Source: Enterococcus gilvus ATCC BAA-350
Lineage (GTDB): Bacteria; Bacillota; Bacilli; Lactobacillales; Enterococcaceae
Reading direction: 5' to 3'
Length of the DNA stretch: 64,000 bases
NCBI RefSeq assembly: GCF_000407545.1
Contig: NZ_ASWH01000001.1
Coordinates: 2,557,501-2,621,500 of the forward strand
A program made the translations under genes and the position numbers. Of this stretch, positions 51,798 through 61,631 are shown in pieces (positions within the stretch are counted from its first letter, which is position 1; every line of letters begins with the position of its first letter). The notes beneath the pieces are model-generated. The model was not told the origin of the DNA, searched no databases, and worked only from the letters and a program-made list of their open reading frames with translations.

Positions 51798-52589
51798 CTA
51801 GACTCTTTTGCGTCTGCGACGATCAAAAGCCATGTCTGTCTCATTATTTTTAGGTGTTTCTTTTTTGCTGAACATTGGTGAGGCTTCGCGACGAATCTTT
51901 GCATTCAACTCTTTTTGCGTTAATTCTGGAACATTCCCTAAAAGGGTCAATCCAAATTCATCGGTCAATGTCTTACTTTCTTTCACTGTGCGATCCAACA
52001 TTTCTAATAGAACAGCTAGAAAGACTCCTAACATGATCCCTACTAATAACCCGGCGGCGATCGTCAGCTTCTTGTTTGGAAAGACGGGGTCGCTGCTGGC
52101 GACAGCTTGTGAAATGATCGAGATTCGATCGACATTTAATACATCCTTTGCATTCTCCTTGAATATTTCAGCCGTTACGTTTGAAATATTCGTTGCTTCT
52201 CTTGGACTTCTGCTAGTCGCGATGATCGAGAACATTTGTGAATTTTGATTTTGTTCGACTTTTATGGTCTCTTTCAGATCACTCGTACTTATTTTAAGAC
52301 GATATTCAGTGTCCAATTTCTCGGATACTTCTTTTGTTACTAAGTCCCCGGTGATGATGTCCTTATATGTGTTGATCATTTGCAGGTTGGTATTGACGTC
52401 ATTCGCATTCGTTGTTTCAGTTTGCGGCAAGGTCACTACTAGCTGCGCTTGTGAACTGTATTTGGGGGTCAAAATGAAAAAGGCTAATAGACCTGAAATC
52501 AAAAGGCCTACAAGTCCTCCTAGTACAATCAATCCCATTCGTTTCCTTAGTAGTTCAAATAATTGTTTGATGCTGATCGTTTGCTCCAT
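51798..52589 (-). CDS. CpsC/Wzz-type chain-length and kinase adaptor, module 2
   Basis: 263 residues. N-terminal TISIKQLFELLRKRMGLIVLGG, extracytoplasmic domain with Gln/Asn-rich coils, second membrane segment FPNKKLTIAAGLLVGIMLGVFLAVLLEMLD and a basic tail ending RRRRKRV. First gene of the ten-gene exopolysaccharide operon running to the LCP gene. Same length and layout as the module 1 protein. Confidence 0.92.
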   Translation of the reverse strand: MEQTISIKQLFELLRKRMGLIVLGGLVGLLISGLLAFFILTPKYSSQAQLVVTLPQTETTNANDVNTNLQMINTYKDIITGDLVTKEVSEKLDTEYRLKISTSDLKETIKVEQNQNSQMFSIIATSRSPREATNISNVTAEIFKENAKDVLNVDRISIISQAVASSDPVFPNKKLTIAAGLLVGIMLGVFLAVLLEMLDRTVKESKTLTDEFGLTLLGNVPELTQKELNAKIRREASPMFSKKETPKNNETDMAFDRRRRKRV

Positions 52590-52667
52590 AAGTTCCTCAA
52601 CTTCCCTAAAGTTTTTCTTATTGTAATTGCTTTATAACTCTCCTAAACCCCTTTGAATAGCAGAATT

Positions 52668-52676
52668 AGTATATCA
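52668..52676 (-). promoter_or_regulatory. Extended -10 promoter of the exopolysaccharide operon
   Basis: Minus strand TGA-TATACT, an extended -10, about 80 bases before cpsC2. No good -35 (ACATTC at 17 bases). The ~520 bases further upstream to the next terminator are very AT-rich with no supported gene or clear structure. Confidence 0.5.
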
Positions 52677-53198
52677 AAAAAAAATGACACGAATGTATGT
52701 CCATCCAAAACTTTATCTTCTTTTTTCGATGATTTTTTAAAGAAAAAGAGTTTTTATTTTGGAGGTTATAGAATACCTGACATTTTTATTCATTCAGCTT
52801 TCTATTTATAACTATTTAACACATCGGGTGATTTTTTAAACCATCGTTTGTTCTTTCATTATTAGAAACAAGCGTAATAATATAATCTAAAAAATACAAT
52901 TGACGTTATCATTATAGTTCACTGACACACTAATATCAATGTTTATTTGACAATGCATTTTAACATAACTTTAATTATTTATTTACTTAAAATAAAAAGA
53001 ACATAATTTATATTAAGCGAATATCGTCTATAACACTGTTCATTTTATTTTAATTTATAATAAATGCTTTGAAATTAAAGGTTTAGCTGTAGTAAATAAT
53101 CGGATCATTTAATTTCCGTCACACTTGAAATATTTTTGATGAAATTTTCGCTATTGACATAGAACGAACTTTTTTTCTTCTATATATTAGGAGCACAA
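52677..53198. other. AT-rich intergenic region
   Basis: About 520 bases between the exopolysaccharide promoter and the terminator of the large adhesin gene. I find no open frame with a ribosome site, no long repeat and no RNA gene. A TTGACA at 53154 has no matching -10 at a usable distance. Confidence 0.5.
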
Positions 53199-53242
53199 AA
53201 AAACTGCAAGCAATGAATCCTGTTACGGATCTTGCTTGCAGC
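53199..53242 (-). terminator. Terminator of the large adhesin gene
   Basis: CTGCAAGCAA/TTGCTTGCAG perfect 10-base stem, 18-base loop with inner GATCC/GGATT pairing, T7 tail on the minus strand. Confidence 0.88.
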
Positions 53243-53253
53243 TACACGAATAG

Positions 53254-56200
53254 TTAGTTTCTTTTTCTGTAATAGCCTATCCCGATGACTGCGAGAACAA
53301 GGAGTGCACCAACGATTAGAAGGATTGGTCCTTTTGTTTCTCCAGTTTTTGGATAGTACCACCATCCCGGCGTATTGGGTTTATTTGGCTGTTTTGGATG
53401 GTTTGGTTTATTTGGCGTCCGGTCATTCTTCGCCGTTACTTCGATCTGCACTGGTTTTCCAGCGTGGGAAGCTTCGACTGTGAATGCAAGTTGTTTTTCG
53501 GACAATCGATACCCTGATGGGGCCTTGGTTTCTTTGAAGAAGTAGGTCCCTGGAGCCAAATGGGTCACTGTTAATCGGCCATCAGTTCCTGTCTTCAAGT
53601 TTTCTTGCAGAACGTTTTGATTTTCATCCAGCAGCTGGAACTCTGCATTGCTTAACTGATTGTTCTCATCAGCTGCATCGACTTTGGTCAATCTCACTCG
53701 GCCTTGATAATTTTCAAACTCGCCTAAATCACGAACAGCGGGTTTTCCATTTTGCGGATAGATCGTGAATTTGTGTGTGGTCGTATCGAGAATATAACCG
53801 TTTGGTGCTTTCGTTTCTTTCAAAACATACTCGCCGACGCTCAACCCTTTGGCATAAAACGCTCCTTTGCTGTCGCTTTTAAGGATGGTTTGTTTTGTGC
53901 CCTTTTGATCGGTCGTCTCGAGTGGTTTATCTAGATTATTCGCTTTGAACAATTGATATTCTGCTCCAGCGAGTCCTTTGCCGTCACCAACTTTTTTCCC
54001 TGTAATCACCGCTTGATAATTCGCGATGTTAAGAGAAATGCCTTTTGCTTGCGAATTTTCTACTACAAAATAAATCGGCTGGCTGCTGAGAACATAATTT
54101 TCGGATGTTTGTGTTTCGATCAATTTGTAGCTGCCGTCTTCCAGTGCTAGATTGCTTAAATCAATCGTGCCGTCTGTTTCTGGCTGCAGCTTTTCTTTTA
54201 CGAGTTTTCCAGTGGTCGTTCCATCATCGAAGTATAGAGAGAAGGCGACTTTTGTCAGATCTAGGTTTCCATCCTTTTCACCATCTGTTTTCTTCAGCTC
54301 GATGTTTTTCCGTGCGTTTTGGAAATCACCCGCGTCCACAACATAGGAGCCGTCTTCGATCCGATTTTCATGATTTTGCGCATCCGTCATCGGCATCGTT
54401 TCTGGTACGCGATCAGGAATCACGAAGGTCATTGGGAAGGTGTTTACCAAATACCCATTGGGTGCCTTGGTCTCCTTCACATAATAGGTCCCTGGTGCCA
54501 AATCCTTGAAAGCAACATTTCCTTTTGAATCGGAAACGATTTTTGTAGGCTTTGTATCGCTGAAGTCTTCGTTTGTGTAGAGCGTGAATTCCGCTCCAGC
54601 GAGATCAACCATTTTAGAATCGTCGTTTAGATCGTTGCCGACTTTATGCACGCGGATCGTTCCACGGTAATTCGGTACGTTATCTGAAACAGCAACAACA
54701 GCTGGTTGTCCCTCAGTTTCTGTTGGGATCGTAAAGTCTAACGCTTCACTGGTCATCACGTAGTTGCCATCTGGCGCAGCTGTCTCGACAAAGCGGTAGC
54801 TGCCGGGAGCCAATCCAGTGACCTGAACAAGTCCCTTTTCATCTGACGTTGCGGTTTTTCCTTCAACGTCGCTTCCATCTGTGCGGACAACTTTGAAAGC
54901 TGCTCCTTGTAAGGCTTTGCCTTCGCCATCTGTTTTCGTCAATTCCGCGGTCCCTTGATAATTGACGAAGTGATCCTTCACTGTCACGACCTCAGGCTGA
55001 CCATTCGCAGTTTCTGGCACAATCACAGGAACAAGCGTGGTATTTTTTACGTAGCCATCGGGCGCATTTATTTCTTTAAAGGTATAGTCGCCTGGTGCTA
55101 AATCATCGAAAACGACTTCCCCATTTTCGTTGGAGGTAGCTGTCCCGCCGACTGGTTGATCGTCACTGTCCAGCAATTCAAAGACTGCATTTGCCAGCGG
55201 CTGATCATTGGCATCGGTTTTGATCAATTTGACAGCGCCTTTGTAATCCTTGAAGCTGTCTGGAATCACCACTTTTTGCGGCTGCCCTTCTGCGGATTCA
55301 GGGATAGTAAAGGTGACCGTTTGATCATTTAGCAAGTAGCCATCGGGCGCCTTCGTTTCCTTCATTGTATAGTCGCCAGGAGCGAGCTTATTGATAGTGA
55401 CTTTTCCCTCTTGATTCGAGCTTCCTTTACCGACTTCTTTCTCACTACTATCAAAGACCGTAAATTCTGCATTCTCCAATGGTTGCTCATTTGCGTCGAC
55501 TTTTGTCAGTTCAACCGTTCCTAGATAGTTTCTCAGACTTAGTTTGCCATCCACATTCGTCGTGACCGTTTCTGGTTTGCCGGAGGCTGTAGTCGGAATC
55601 GTAAATTTTATTTTTTGCGTGTTCACGAGATACCGATTTCCATTTGAAACTTCTTGGAAATAATAATTTCCCGGAGCTAAGCCTGTGGCTGTTACATTTC
55701 CATCGGAATCAGAAGTGAGATTCTTTTCGGTCACTTTTTCTGGTGTTGCTGAATCGGTATACACGTCAAAAGCAGCATCTTCTAATTTGTTAAACGTAGT
55801 GTCCTCTTTATCTTCGGCTTCTTTGTAAAGTACCGCAGATCCTTGATAATTGACATTTGCATCGCCGGAAATCGGAATTTCCAAAACTTGCGGTTCGCCT
55901 TCTTCTTGATCCTCCACGGTGAATGGGATCTCTTTGGTGTTTAACAGGTAGCCGGAAGGTGCGGTTTTTTCAACAAACTTGTATTTCCCTGGAGACAGTT
56001 CGAAAGCATTGACGCTGCCGTCTAATTTGTCTGATGTGAAGAGGCCGTCTGAACCGGCACCCTTGCCCAGATCTGTGACAGGCTTCCATTCGTTCGCATC
56101 GTTTTGCTTGGATAATTGATACTTCGCATCAGCTAATGGACGTCCTGCTTCGTCTTCCTTACGAAAATGCACGCGTTCTTTATAGTTCTTGAAGGGTGTT

Positions 56201-59200
56201 TTCTCATCGACGACAAGCTTTTGATCGCCGCCGGATTCGATGGACACCGCTGATTCACCTTGATTATTGGTGACTGGAGTCGTGAATCGAACCAGCTGAT
56301 CGTTTTTCAAATAGCCGGAAGGTGCTTTCGTCTCCTTAAAGGCATAGGTGGTGCCGGGTTTTAGATTATCAAAGACCAGGTAGCCATCTGAACCCGTGGT
56401 CACTTCATCGCCAATCGCTGTTTTTCCTTCAGCATCATAAAGCTGGAACTTCGCCCCTGACAAAGGTGTCTCTTTTTGATTGGTGAGATAATCTTGGCCA
56501 TCGACTTTTTTAAATCGTGCAGATCCTTGATAATCGATCAACGCGTCGCCATTATTCAATTCAACAGTTGCTGGCGCCTGATCCCCTGTCGAAACGGCAT
56601 CGATAACGAATGTAAATTCCTTACTATTTAAATAGTAGTTCTCTGGCGCTTGGCTTTCTTTTACTTTGTATTTTCCTGGCGGCAGATCCGATAATTTCAG
56701 CTCTCCGTCGTTAGCCGTTACATAGCTGTCTTGATCTCCGTAGTCACTGTAATCATCTGAGTTCAATTCAGCCCGCTGCACGTTAAATCGGGCATTTCCT
56801 AAAGCTTTTCCTGATTCATCGCTTTTCTTCAATAATGCGGAGCCTCGATAGTCTTTCAATTGCAAGAGTCCATCGGAAACAACCTCATCATTGACAAACA
56901 CACTGCGTGTAGCATCGCTGTTTTTCTTGATCTCAAAGTCGATAGGCGTCAAATTGATCTGATACCCTGAAGGAGCCGAAGTTTCTCGAATCCGGTATTG
57001 CCCATCTCCCAATCCTGAAAGATCGAAGCCTTCCGAAGTCGGAATAAAACCTCGCAAGAACGCATAGTTCGGGTTGGTCGCCGTTCCATTGTTCTCATAC
57101 AGACTGAACAATCCGCCAGACAAGGCATTTCCAGCAGCGTTTGTCTTTTTGAAGGTCACGTTGACGGGCTCATTTTCAATCGTGGTCACTGGCGTGTTGC
57201 TGCTCGTATCTGCATAGACCCTCTTTCCCTCCAACAATTCTGGAGAGATCGTGTAACCGTCAGGTGCTTCGATTTCCTTCACGTAATACTCGTAGGCAGA
57301 ACTGGTGGCGATCAGATTTCCGAAAGTCGTCAGTCCTTGATTATCTGTCGTAGTCTCATACAAGACGTCGGTTTTATTCGTGCTGGTGTTTTTTCGAAGC
57401 AGCTGTAAAACCGCCCCTGGAACAACACCGCCGTTGCCGTTCACCTTTTGAACGACCACTTTTCCTTTGGAACCGAAAGCCGTTCCGCTAGAATCCTGGA
57501 TCGTTATTGGGAAATCCTTATGAGTATCTTTCCCAGGCAATTCCTTCCCTTCACTAGAGATCGACGCATCATTCGCGACCGTTTCAGTACGAGAAGTAAA
57601 GTTCGGCTCTGTCTCATACGCCAATATATACGGTTTTTCGATGACTCCTGTGAGGTATTGATCCTCTTGGTTCGGATCTTTTTTCTCTTGGATCTCGGAC
57701 ATGTCTAACACAAAGCGCTGCTGCCCGGTCGTTGGGTCCGTCGTGACTGTTACTTTATATTGGTCACTAGGGACTAGCTGATCTTTTTGGACCGTGGTAG
57801 CATTCCCGGTTCCTGAGTACTTCCCTGTATACAGCTTGAAGCTATCTCCTTGAATAATCTGATTGGCACTCGGATTGTCTTCGATCTTCACATTCGCTAA
57901 GAGGGACTGATTGGGGTTGATAGTAACTGCCCAGTCGACTTTCCCATTTTGAGTATTGTAGTTTCCTTCTTTTAATGCCGATTGTCCGCCAAAGGCAATT
58001 GATACCGATGCCGGCAATTCTTGCTTGTTCCCTGTAATATCCACCGTTGCGACATTGTTATAGGTTGATTGATCGTACACGATTTGGTTTTTTAAAGATG
58101 TTTTGAATTGGATTTGATAAACCATCGGTACATCATCTGCGTTCCAGCCGGGAATGTAGTTGCCGTCTTTCCCTAATTGGATAGCCAATGTCCCTTGCTG
58201 ATCCTCGGCAGTCGGTACTGGATTTGTGACGGTCAAATAATCCTGACCTACTTGATTTCCTTGGTACGGACTCTTTGTCGTCGGTTGGAACCTGCCGCTG
58301 GAATTGATCGTTCCTCGCGTGACCTCCAACGAATCCGGCTCATAGACTTGATTTCCTGTGATCGGGTCAGTCACCGTGAATTGCGATACCCCTAGATTAT
58401 TGTAGTTCGTCACGATCGTCCATGTGATTTCCTTCGTCACCGGATCATAGCTGCCCGATTTCATCCCTTGATTCACTTCTTGCGTACTCGTTTTGAAATC
58501 AGTGGTACTGGAAGATTCATAGGGCTGTCCATTATTGACAAAATTTGCCGTCATCGTGTTTCTGTAGTCAATGCTGGTATTCTCTACTGCATCATCAAAT
58601 TGATTGTAGGTAATGTAATACTCCATTTGAAATTGGTGGGTCGTCTTCGCATAGGCATTTTGAAACTTCACCGTGAAATTGGTATAACCAGATCGTGTCT
58701 CATTCAGGTTCGCAGAAACGACGTAATCGGCTGTCTCAGGATCGCCGATCGTACTTACGACCTCGCCATCGGTCGCTACAAAACGAAACGCACTCGTCAG
58801 CACTCGATTGTTCGCTGACACATCGCGGATTACCACACCCGCATCTGCCTCTGAAGTGGCTTGCTTCACTTTGGTCGGGAAGCTTGCGTAACCTTCATCG
58901 GTGTAGCTCATTTTATCGGTAAAAAGCGCATTCTCCATCTCGTATTTGTTTTTATTGATATCGATCACATAGCGCGCCGTTTTTGTTCCTACATCGATGG
59001 TCGGCTTGTTCTTTATCACTACTTGCTGCGTAGGGGTGTTGGTTACTTCTGTTGTCGGAGGAATCGTATTCGTTTTCGCTTGATTCGAAACCGTGATTTG
59101 ATTATTCGATGCCCCTGAAACAATCTTATTGACCCGTGTCTTATACGAGATGTTTATTGCTTTTCCTGCTTGAACGTTATTTTTAAAGCTTACTGTAAAA

Positions 59201-61182
59201 GGATTCGTCGTCGTGTCGATCGTGTAGTCTTTCGGATCAAGGGGCGCTCCGTTTACAGGATTCCCTCGACTGTCGAAATTGACCGTGTACACGTCGAAGC
59301 TATTCGGCTCAACATCCATATTGGAAGAATAGGTATCGGAAACGACCGTGTCATTTGCCAATTCCTTTTGTCCGTAGTTGTAACGAATCAGCCAACGGTA
59401 TTCTTGGTTGATGCTGTCGTACCCGACTCTTACTTTTTCTAACGCTTTTTTATAATTGAGTTGGACCGTCGCAGAAGCAGGCAGATTCGTGCTTCCACTC
59501 GTCAATGTCACATTGTTCGTGATCGGCACAGTCCCGCCATTCGTCGGCTTGACAGCATCTTTGATCGTGGTCGAGTACACGACGCGATACGGGCGATCGA
59601 TCGTGGTATTGAATTGGATCGAACCATTATCTGCAACGGTATACGTACTCGGATCAAGCGGCGTCGTTCCCGTACTTGTTACATTGCCGTTAAAATCAAC
59701 CTCTAAAGGATAGATTGCTACGGCGCCAAGATCGTCCTTATTAAAAGTGACTTGATCTGGAAATTTCTCTGTTAAGAGCGGCTTCTCTAATTCTGAAAAG
59801 TCCTTATTGAAATCGACATCCCAATAAACCGTATTTGGGTTGTTCGGGGTATCCGTATGCCCGGCCTTACTGATGGACGCTCCTCCGGTTGGTTTGATTT
59901 GAACAATAAATGGTGGAATATTGGTTTTACTCGGATAAATGATCGTCGCTGGACCAGGCTGCGTGATTTTTTTCGTATCAAAGCGGACATCGGCCGTGAC
60001 CGAGCCTGTTTCTGGCGGTAAGAAATTTTGTCCCTCTTGCTGAGTGAAGGTGATGCGCAGCTTTTGTGTCCCTGCATCGAAAATATACCTTCCATAGACA
60101 TTCCCGTCACCGTCCTTCAAATCCCCTTGAGGAGAAGGTGTCGTGATGGCCAAGCCTTCTGGAAAATCCATCTCATAATAATCCCCTGAGACCATCTCTG
60201 TTCGAACCGCGTCTGGGATAGCAAAATCCAGATTGAACTGGACGGTTGAATTGATGGTTGGCGGATTTGGCTCGAAGTTCAGCTTGATGTTTTGAACAAA
60301 ATTATCACCGGGTGCATAAGTAGAAAACAACTCGTCGATTGACCCGGGCGCTCTAGGCTGTGCAGGCTCAGCTGCTGGAGCGGCACGTTTCTTTTCATTT
60401 TTAGTCGTTCCTTCTGTTTTTGATGCTTCCGTAGATTCTTTCGTCGCATCGCTTTGACTGCTTTTCGTTGATTCTTTTGATGCGGTCGTTGAAGACGAAG
60501 CGGATTCTGTTGTACTCGTTTCGGTACTCTCAGAGGCAGTGGTATCTTCACTAGACGTATCTGCTTCATCCGGCAAGGCTAATTGAAAAATCTTTTGATC
60601 CGCTTGGTAGAGGTCGACCGTTTTATCTGGCCCACGCGTGATCGACCCAAGCAGAATGAGCTTAAATTTATTTTCCCCTTTGACCAGCTTATTGAAGGTC
60701 AACGTATAGCTGCTGCGGGCATTCTTAGTCTCGACGGTGTAGTGGCCGATCGGTTCCTTTTGGTCATTTACGATGACCTTCTCTTCCGGCTTGCTGTCTG
60801 TAAGTTTGAATGACGGGCTCATCTCAAATGTAATGGCTTGTGTGTTTTCAGCAGAGCTCGTGACTTTTCCGTCCAACTGCAGTTCAGTCTGATTCTTCGA
60901 TGATACCTCATCGTTGAATTCACTTGTCTTCTCGAATGCTAGTTGGTTCGTGACCGTGTCAGAATCTTCTGTGCTTTCTGGATTTTCTGCTTTCTCTGGA
61001 ATCGGTGCGGATTCCGTTGGTACGGTTTGCTGCGGATCGCTGGTTATCGACTGGACGGTCGTTCCTTCATTCACTGACGTTTTGGCAGAACTCTCCGTAC
61101 TTTCGACTGCAGACGCAAGAATTGGTGACGCAACACTCCCAAATAGGCTGAGCAGCATCCAGGCGCTTACCCATCGTTTCAT
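53254..61182 (-). CDS. Giant LPXTG-type adhesin with 13 SpaA/CnaB-like repeats
   Basis: 2,642 residues. Signal peptide (ends ASAVES), a Ser/Thr/Glu/Lys-rich stalk to about 280 (TTASESTETSTTESASSSTT), an adhesive region of collagen-binding/isopeptide Ig-like domains (about 285-1235; PGDNFVQNIKLNFEPNPPTINSTVQFNLDF), then about 1240-2590 a row of prealbumin-like modules. I count 13 by their closing motif E-x2-3-AP-x-GY and variants. Each starts with a K near a VxFKK/LTKxD strand and ends with the E-box, the pair that forms an isopeptide bond. A PNKPNHPKQPNKPNTP wall spacer and the sorting signal YPKTGE, membrane span, YRKRN complete it. Single gene; a Fur-like box overlaps its start region. Confidence 0.88.
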   Translation of the reverse strand: MKRWVSAWMLLSLFGSVASPILASAVESTESSAKTSVNEGTTVQSITSDPQQTVPTESAPIPEKAENPESTEDSDTVTNQLAFEKTSEFNDEVSSKNQTELQLDGKVTSSAENTQAITFEMSPSFKLTDSKPEEKVIVNDQKEPIGHYTVETKNARSSYTLTFNKLVKGENKFKLILLGSITRGPDKTVDLYQADQKIFQLALPDEADTSSEDTTASESTETSTTESASSSTTASKESTKSSQSDATKESTEASKTEGTTKNEKKRAAPAAEPAQPRAPGSIDELFSTYAPGDNFVQNIKLNFEPNPPTINSTVQFNLDFAIPDAVRTEMVSGDYYEMDFPEGLAITTPSPQGDLKDGDGNVYGRYIFDAGTQKLRITFTQQEGQNFLPPETGSVTADVRFDTKKITQPGPATIIYPSKTNIPPFIVQIKPTGGASISKAGHTDTPNNPNTVYWDVDFNKDFSELEKPLLTEKFPDQVTFNKDDLGAVAIYPLEVDFNGNVTSTGTTPLDPSTYTVADNGSIQFNTTIDRPYRVVYSTTIKDAVKPTNGGTVPITNNVTLTSGSTNLPASATVQLNYKKALEKVRVGYDSINQEYRWLIRYNYGQKELANDTVVSDTYSSNMDVEPNSFDVYTVNFDSRGNPVNGAPLDPKDYTIDTTTNPFTVSFKNNVQAGKAINISYKTRVNKIVSGASNNQITVSNQAKTNTIPPTTEVTNTPTQQVVIKNKPTIDVGTKTARYVIDINKNKYEMENALFTDKMSYTDEGYASFPTKVKQATSEADAGVVIRDVSANNRVLTSAFRFVATDGEVVSTIGDPETADYVVSANLNETRSGYTNFTVKFQNAYAKTTHQFQMEYYITYNQFDDAVENTSIDYRNTMTANFVNNGQPYESSSTTDFKTSTQEVNQGMKSGSYDPVTKEITWTIVTNYNNLGVSQFTVTDPITGNQVYEPDSLEVTRGTINSSGRFQPTTKSPYQGNQVGQDYLTVTNPVPTAEDQQGTLAIQLGKDGNYIPGWNADDVPMVYQIQFKTSLKNQIVYDQSTYNNVATVDITGNKQELPASVSIAFGGQSALKEGNYNTQNGKVDWAVTINPNQSLLANVKIEDNPSANQIIQGDSFKLYTGKYSGTGNATTVQKDQLVPSDQYKVTVTTDPTTGQQRFVLDMSEIQEKKDPNQEDQYLTGVIEKPYILAYETEPNFTSRTETVANDASISSEGKELPGKDTHKDFPITIQDSSGTAFGSKGKVVVQKVNGNGGVVPGAVLQLLRKNTSTNKTDVLYETTTDNQGLTTFGNLIATSSAYEYYVKEIEAPDGYTISPELLEGKRVYADTSSNTPVTTIENEPVNVTFKKTNAAGNALSGGLFSLYENNGTATNPNYAFLRGFIPTSEGFDLSGLGDGQYRIRETSAPSGYQINLTPIDFEIKKNSDATRSVFVNDEVVSDGLLQLKDYRGSALLKKSDESGKALGNARFNVQRAELNSDDYSDYGDQDSYVTANDGELKLSDLPPGKYKVKESQAPENYYLNSKEFTFVIDAVSTGDQAPATVELNNGDALIDYQGSARFKKVDGQDYLTNQKETPLSGAKFQLYDAEGKTAIGDEVTTGSDGYLVFDNLKPGTTYAFKETKAPSGYLKNDQLVRFTTPVTNNQGESAVSIESGGDQKLVVDEKTPFKNYKERVHFRKEDEAGRPLADAKYQLSKQNDANEWKPVTDLGKGAGSDGLFTSDKLDGSVNAFELSPGKYKFVEKTAPSGYLLNTKEIPFTVEDQEEGEPQVLEIPISGDANVNYQGSAVLYKEAEDKEDTTFNKLEDAAFDVYTDSATPEKVTEKNLTSDSDGNVTATGLAPGNYYFQEVSNGNRYLVNTQKIKFTIPTTASGKPETVTTNVDGKLSLRNYLGTVELTKVDANEQPLENAEFTVFDSSEKEVGKGSSNQEGKVTINKLAPGDYTMKETKAPDGYLLNDQTVTFTIPESAEGQPQKVVIPDSFKDYKGAVKLIKTDANDQPLANAVFELLDSDDQPVGGTATSNENGEVVFDDLAPGDYTFKEINAPDGYVKNTTLVPVIVPETANGQPEVVTVKDHFVNYQGTAELTKTDGEGKALQGAAFKVVRTDGSDVEGKTATSDEKGLVQVTGLAPGSYRFVETAAPDGNYVMTSEALDFTIPTETEGQPAVVAVSDNVPNYRGTIRVHKVGNDLNDDSKMVDLAGAEFTLYTNEDFSDTKPTKIVSDSKGNVAFKDLAPGTYYVKETKAPNGYLVNTFPMTFVIPDRVPETMPMTDAQNHENRIEDGSYVVDAGDFQNARKNIELKKTDGEKDGNLDLTKVAFSLYFDDGTTTGKLVKEKLQPETDGTIDLSNLALEDGSYKLIETQTSENYVLSSQPIYFVVENSQAKGISLNIANYQAVITGKKVGDGKGLAGAEYQLFKANNLDKPLETTDQKGTKQTILKSDSKGAFYAKGLSVGEYVLKETKAPNGYILDTTTHKFTIYPQNGKPAVRDLGEFENYQGRVRLTKVDAADENNQLSNAEFQLLDENQNVLQENLKTGTDGRLTVTHLAPGTYFFKETKAPSGYRLSEKQLAFTVEASHAGKPVQIEVTAKNDRTPNKPNHPKQPNKPNTPGWWYYPKTGETKGPILLIVGALLVLAVIGIGYYRKRN

Positions 61183-61237
61183 AGTATCCCTACTTTACAA
61201 ATTTTTCTAATGAATCCTTATTCCTTTTTAATAGAAT

Positions 61238-61256
61238 GAGAATGATAGTTATCGTA
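61238..61256 (-). promoter_or_regulatory. Fur-like box in the adhesin promoter
   Basis: GAGAATGATAGTTATCGTA matches the 19-base Fur consensus at 13 positions and covers the predicted start of transcription. Suggests iron-dependent control; weak evidence. Confidence 0.3.
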
Positions 61257-61284
61257 TTATCCTATGTTCATTTTCTCTTTACAA
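61256..61284 (-). promoter_or_regulatory. Promoter of the large adhesin gene
   Basis: Minus strand TTGTAA, 17-base spacer, GATAAT, about 73 bases before the ATG. Confidence 0.5.
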
Positions 61285-61506
61285 ATAATACAACTCAGAA
61301 TGTTCAACAAAATTAATTTATTTACAAAAAACAAATAAACCAAGTTTTCTTAACACGGCATTCTCATTTTTCGGTTTGCGTTCGTCCATGCTAACTTGAA
61401 AATTTTTCTCATTTGATGGAATTGCCTCTAAGAAACCATAAAACCCATTTTCGATAGAAAAAATTTTCTTTTTGAGGCGTTCATTTCAAAAAACTGCAAA
61501 AAACCA

Positions 61507-61536
61507 TTTACAATGGAAACAGATTCTGTTTATAAT
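61507..61536 (+). promoter_or_regulatory. Promoter of ahpCF
   Basis: TTTACA, 18-base spacer, TATAAT. The transcript start would be near 61543, giving an ~88-base leader that includes the palindrome GAGAAAATTTTCTC at 61594-61607. Confidence 0.7.
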
Positions 61537-61544
61537 TATTTTAA
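61530..61544 (+). promoter_or_regulatory. PerR box over the ahpCF -10
   Basis: TTATAATTATTTTAA matches the PerR consensus TTATAATNATTATAA in all but one defined position and overlaps the -10 box, the classic place for peroxide-relieved repression. Confidence 0.75.
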
Positions 61545-61631
61545 ATAAGAGGATGTCTTTATGAGTTTTTTCAGATTTCCTTTTATCAATTACGAGAAAA
61601 TTTTCTCACTATCAAACAGGAGGGTTCATTC

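Noticed and set aside
53154..53185. TTGACA followed by TATATA on the plus strand as a promoter
   Set aside because: The spacer is about 21 bases, too long, and no plus-strand gene follows; only the terminator of the minus-strand adhesin lies downstream.
53254..54528. Several open frames on the plus strand opposite the large adhesin, pilus and transporter genes
   Set aside because: They are mirror frames of strongly coding minus-strand genes, with no ribosome sites and no domain-like sequence.
53400..57480. Periodic repeated DNA segments that could be read as a tandem repeat or CRISPR-like array
   Set aside because: Period and content follow the protein modules (about 75-110 codons each) in one open frame; there are no short identical repeats with unique spacers.
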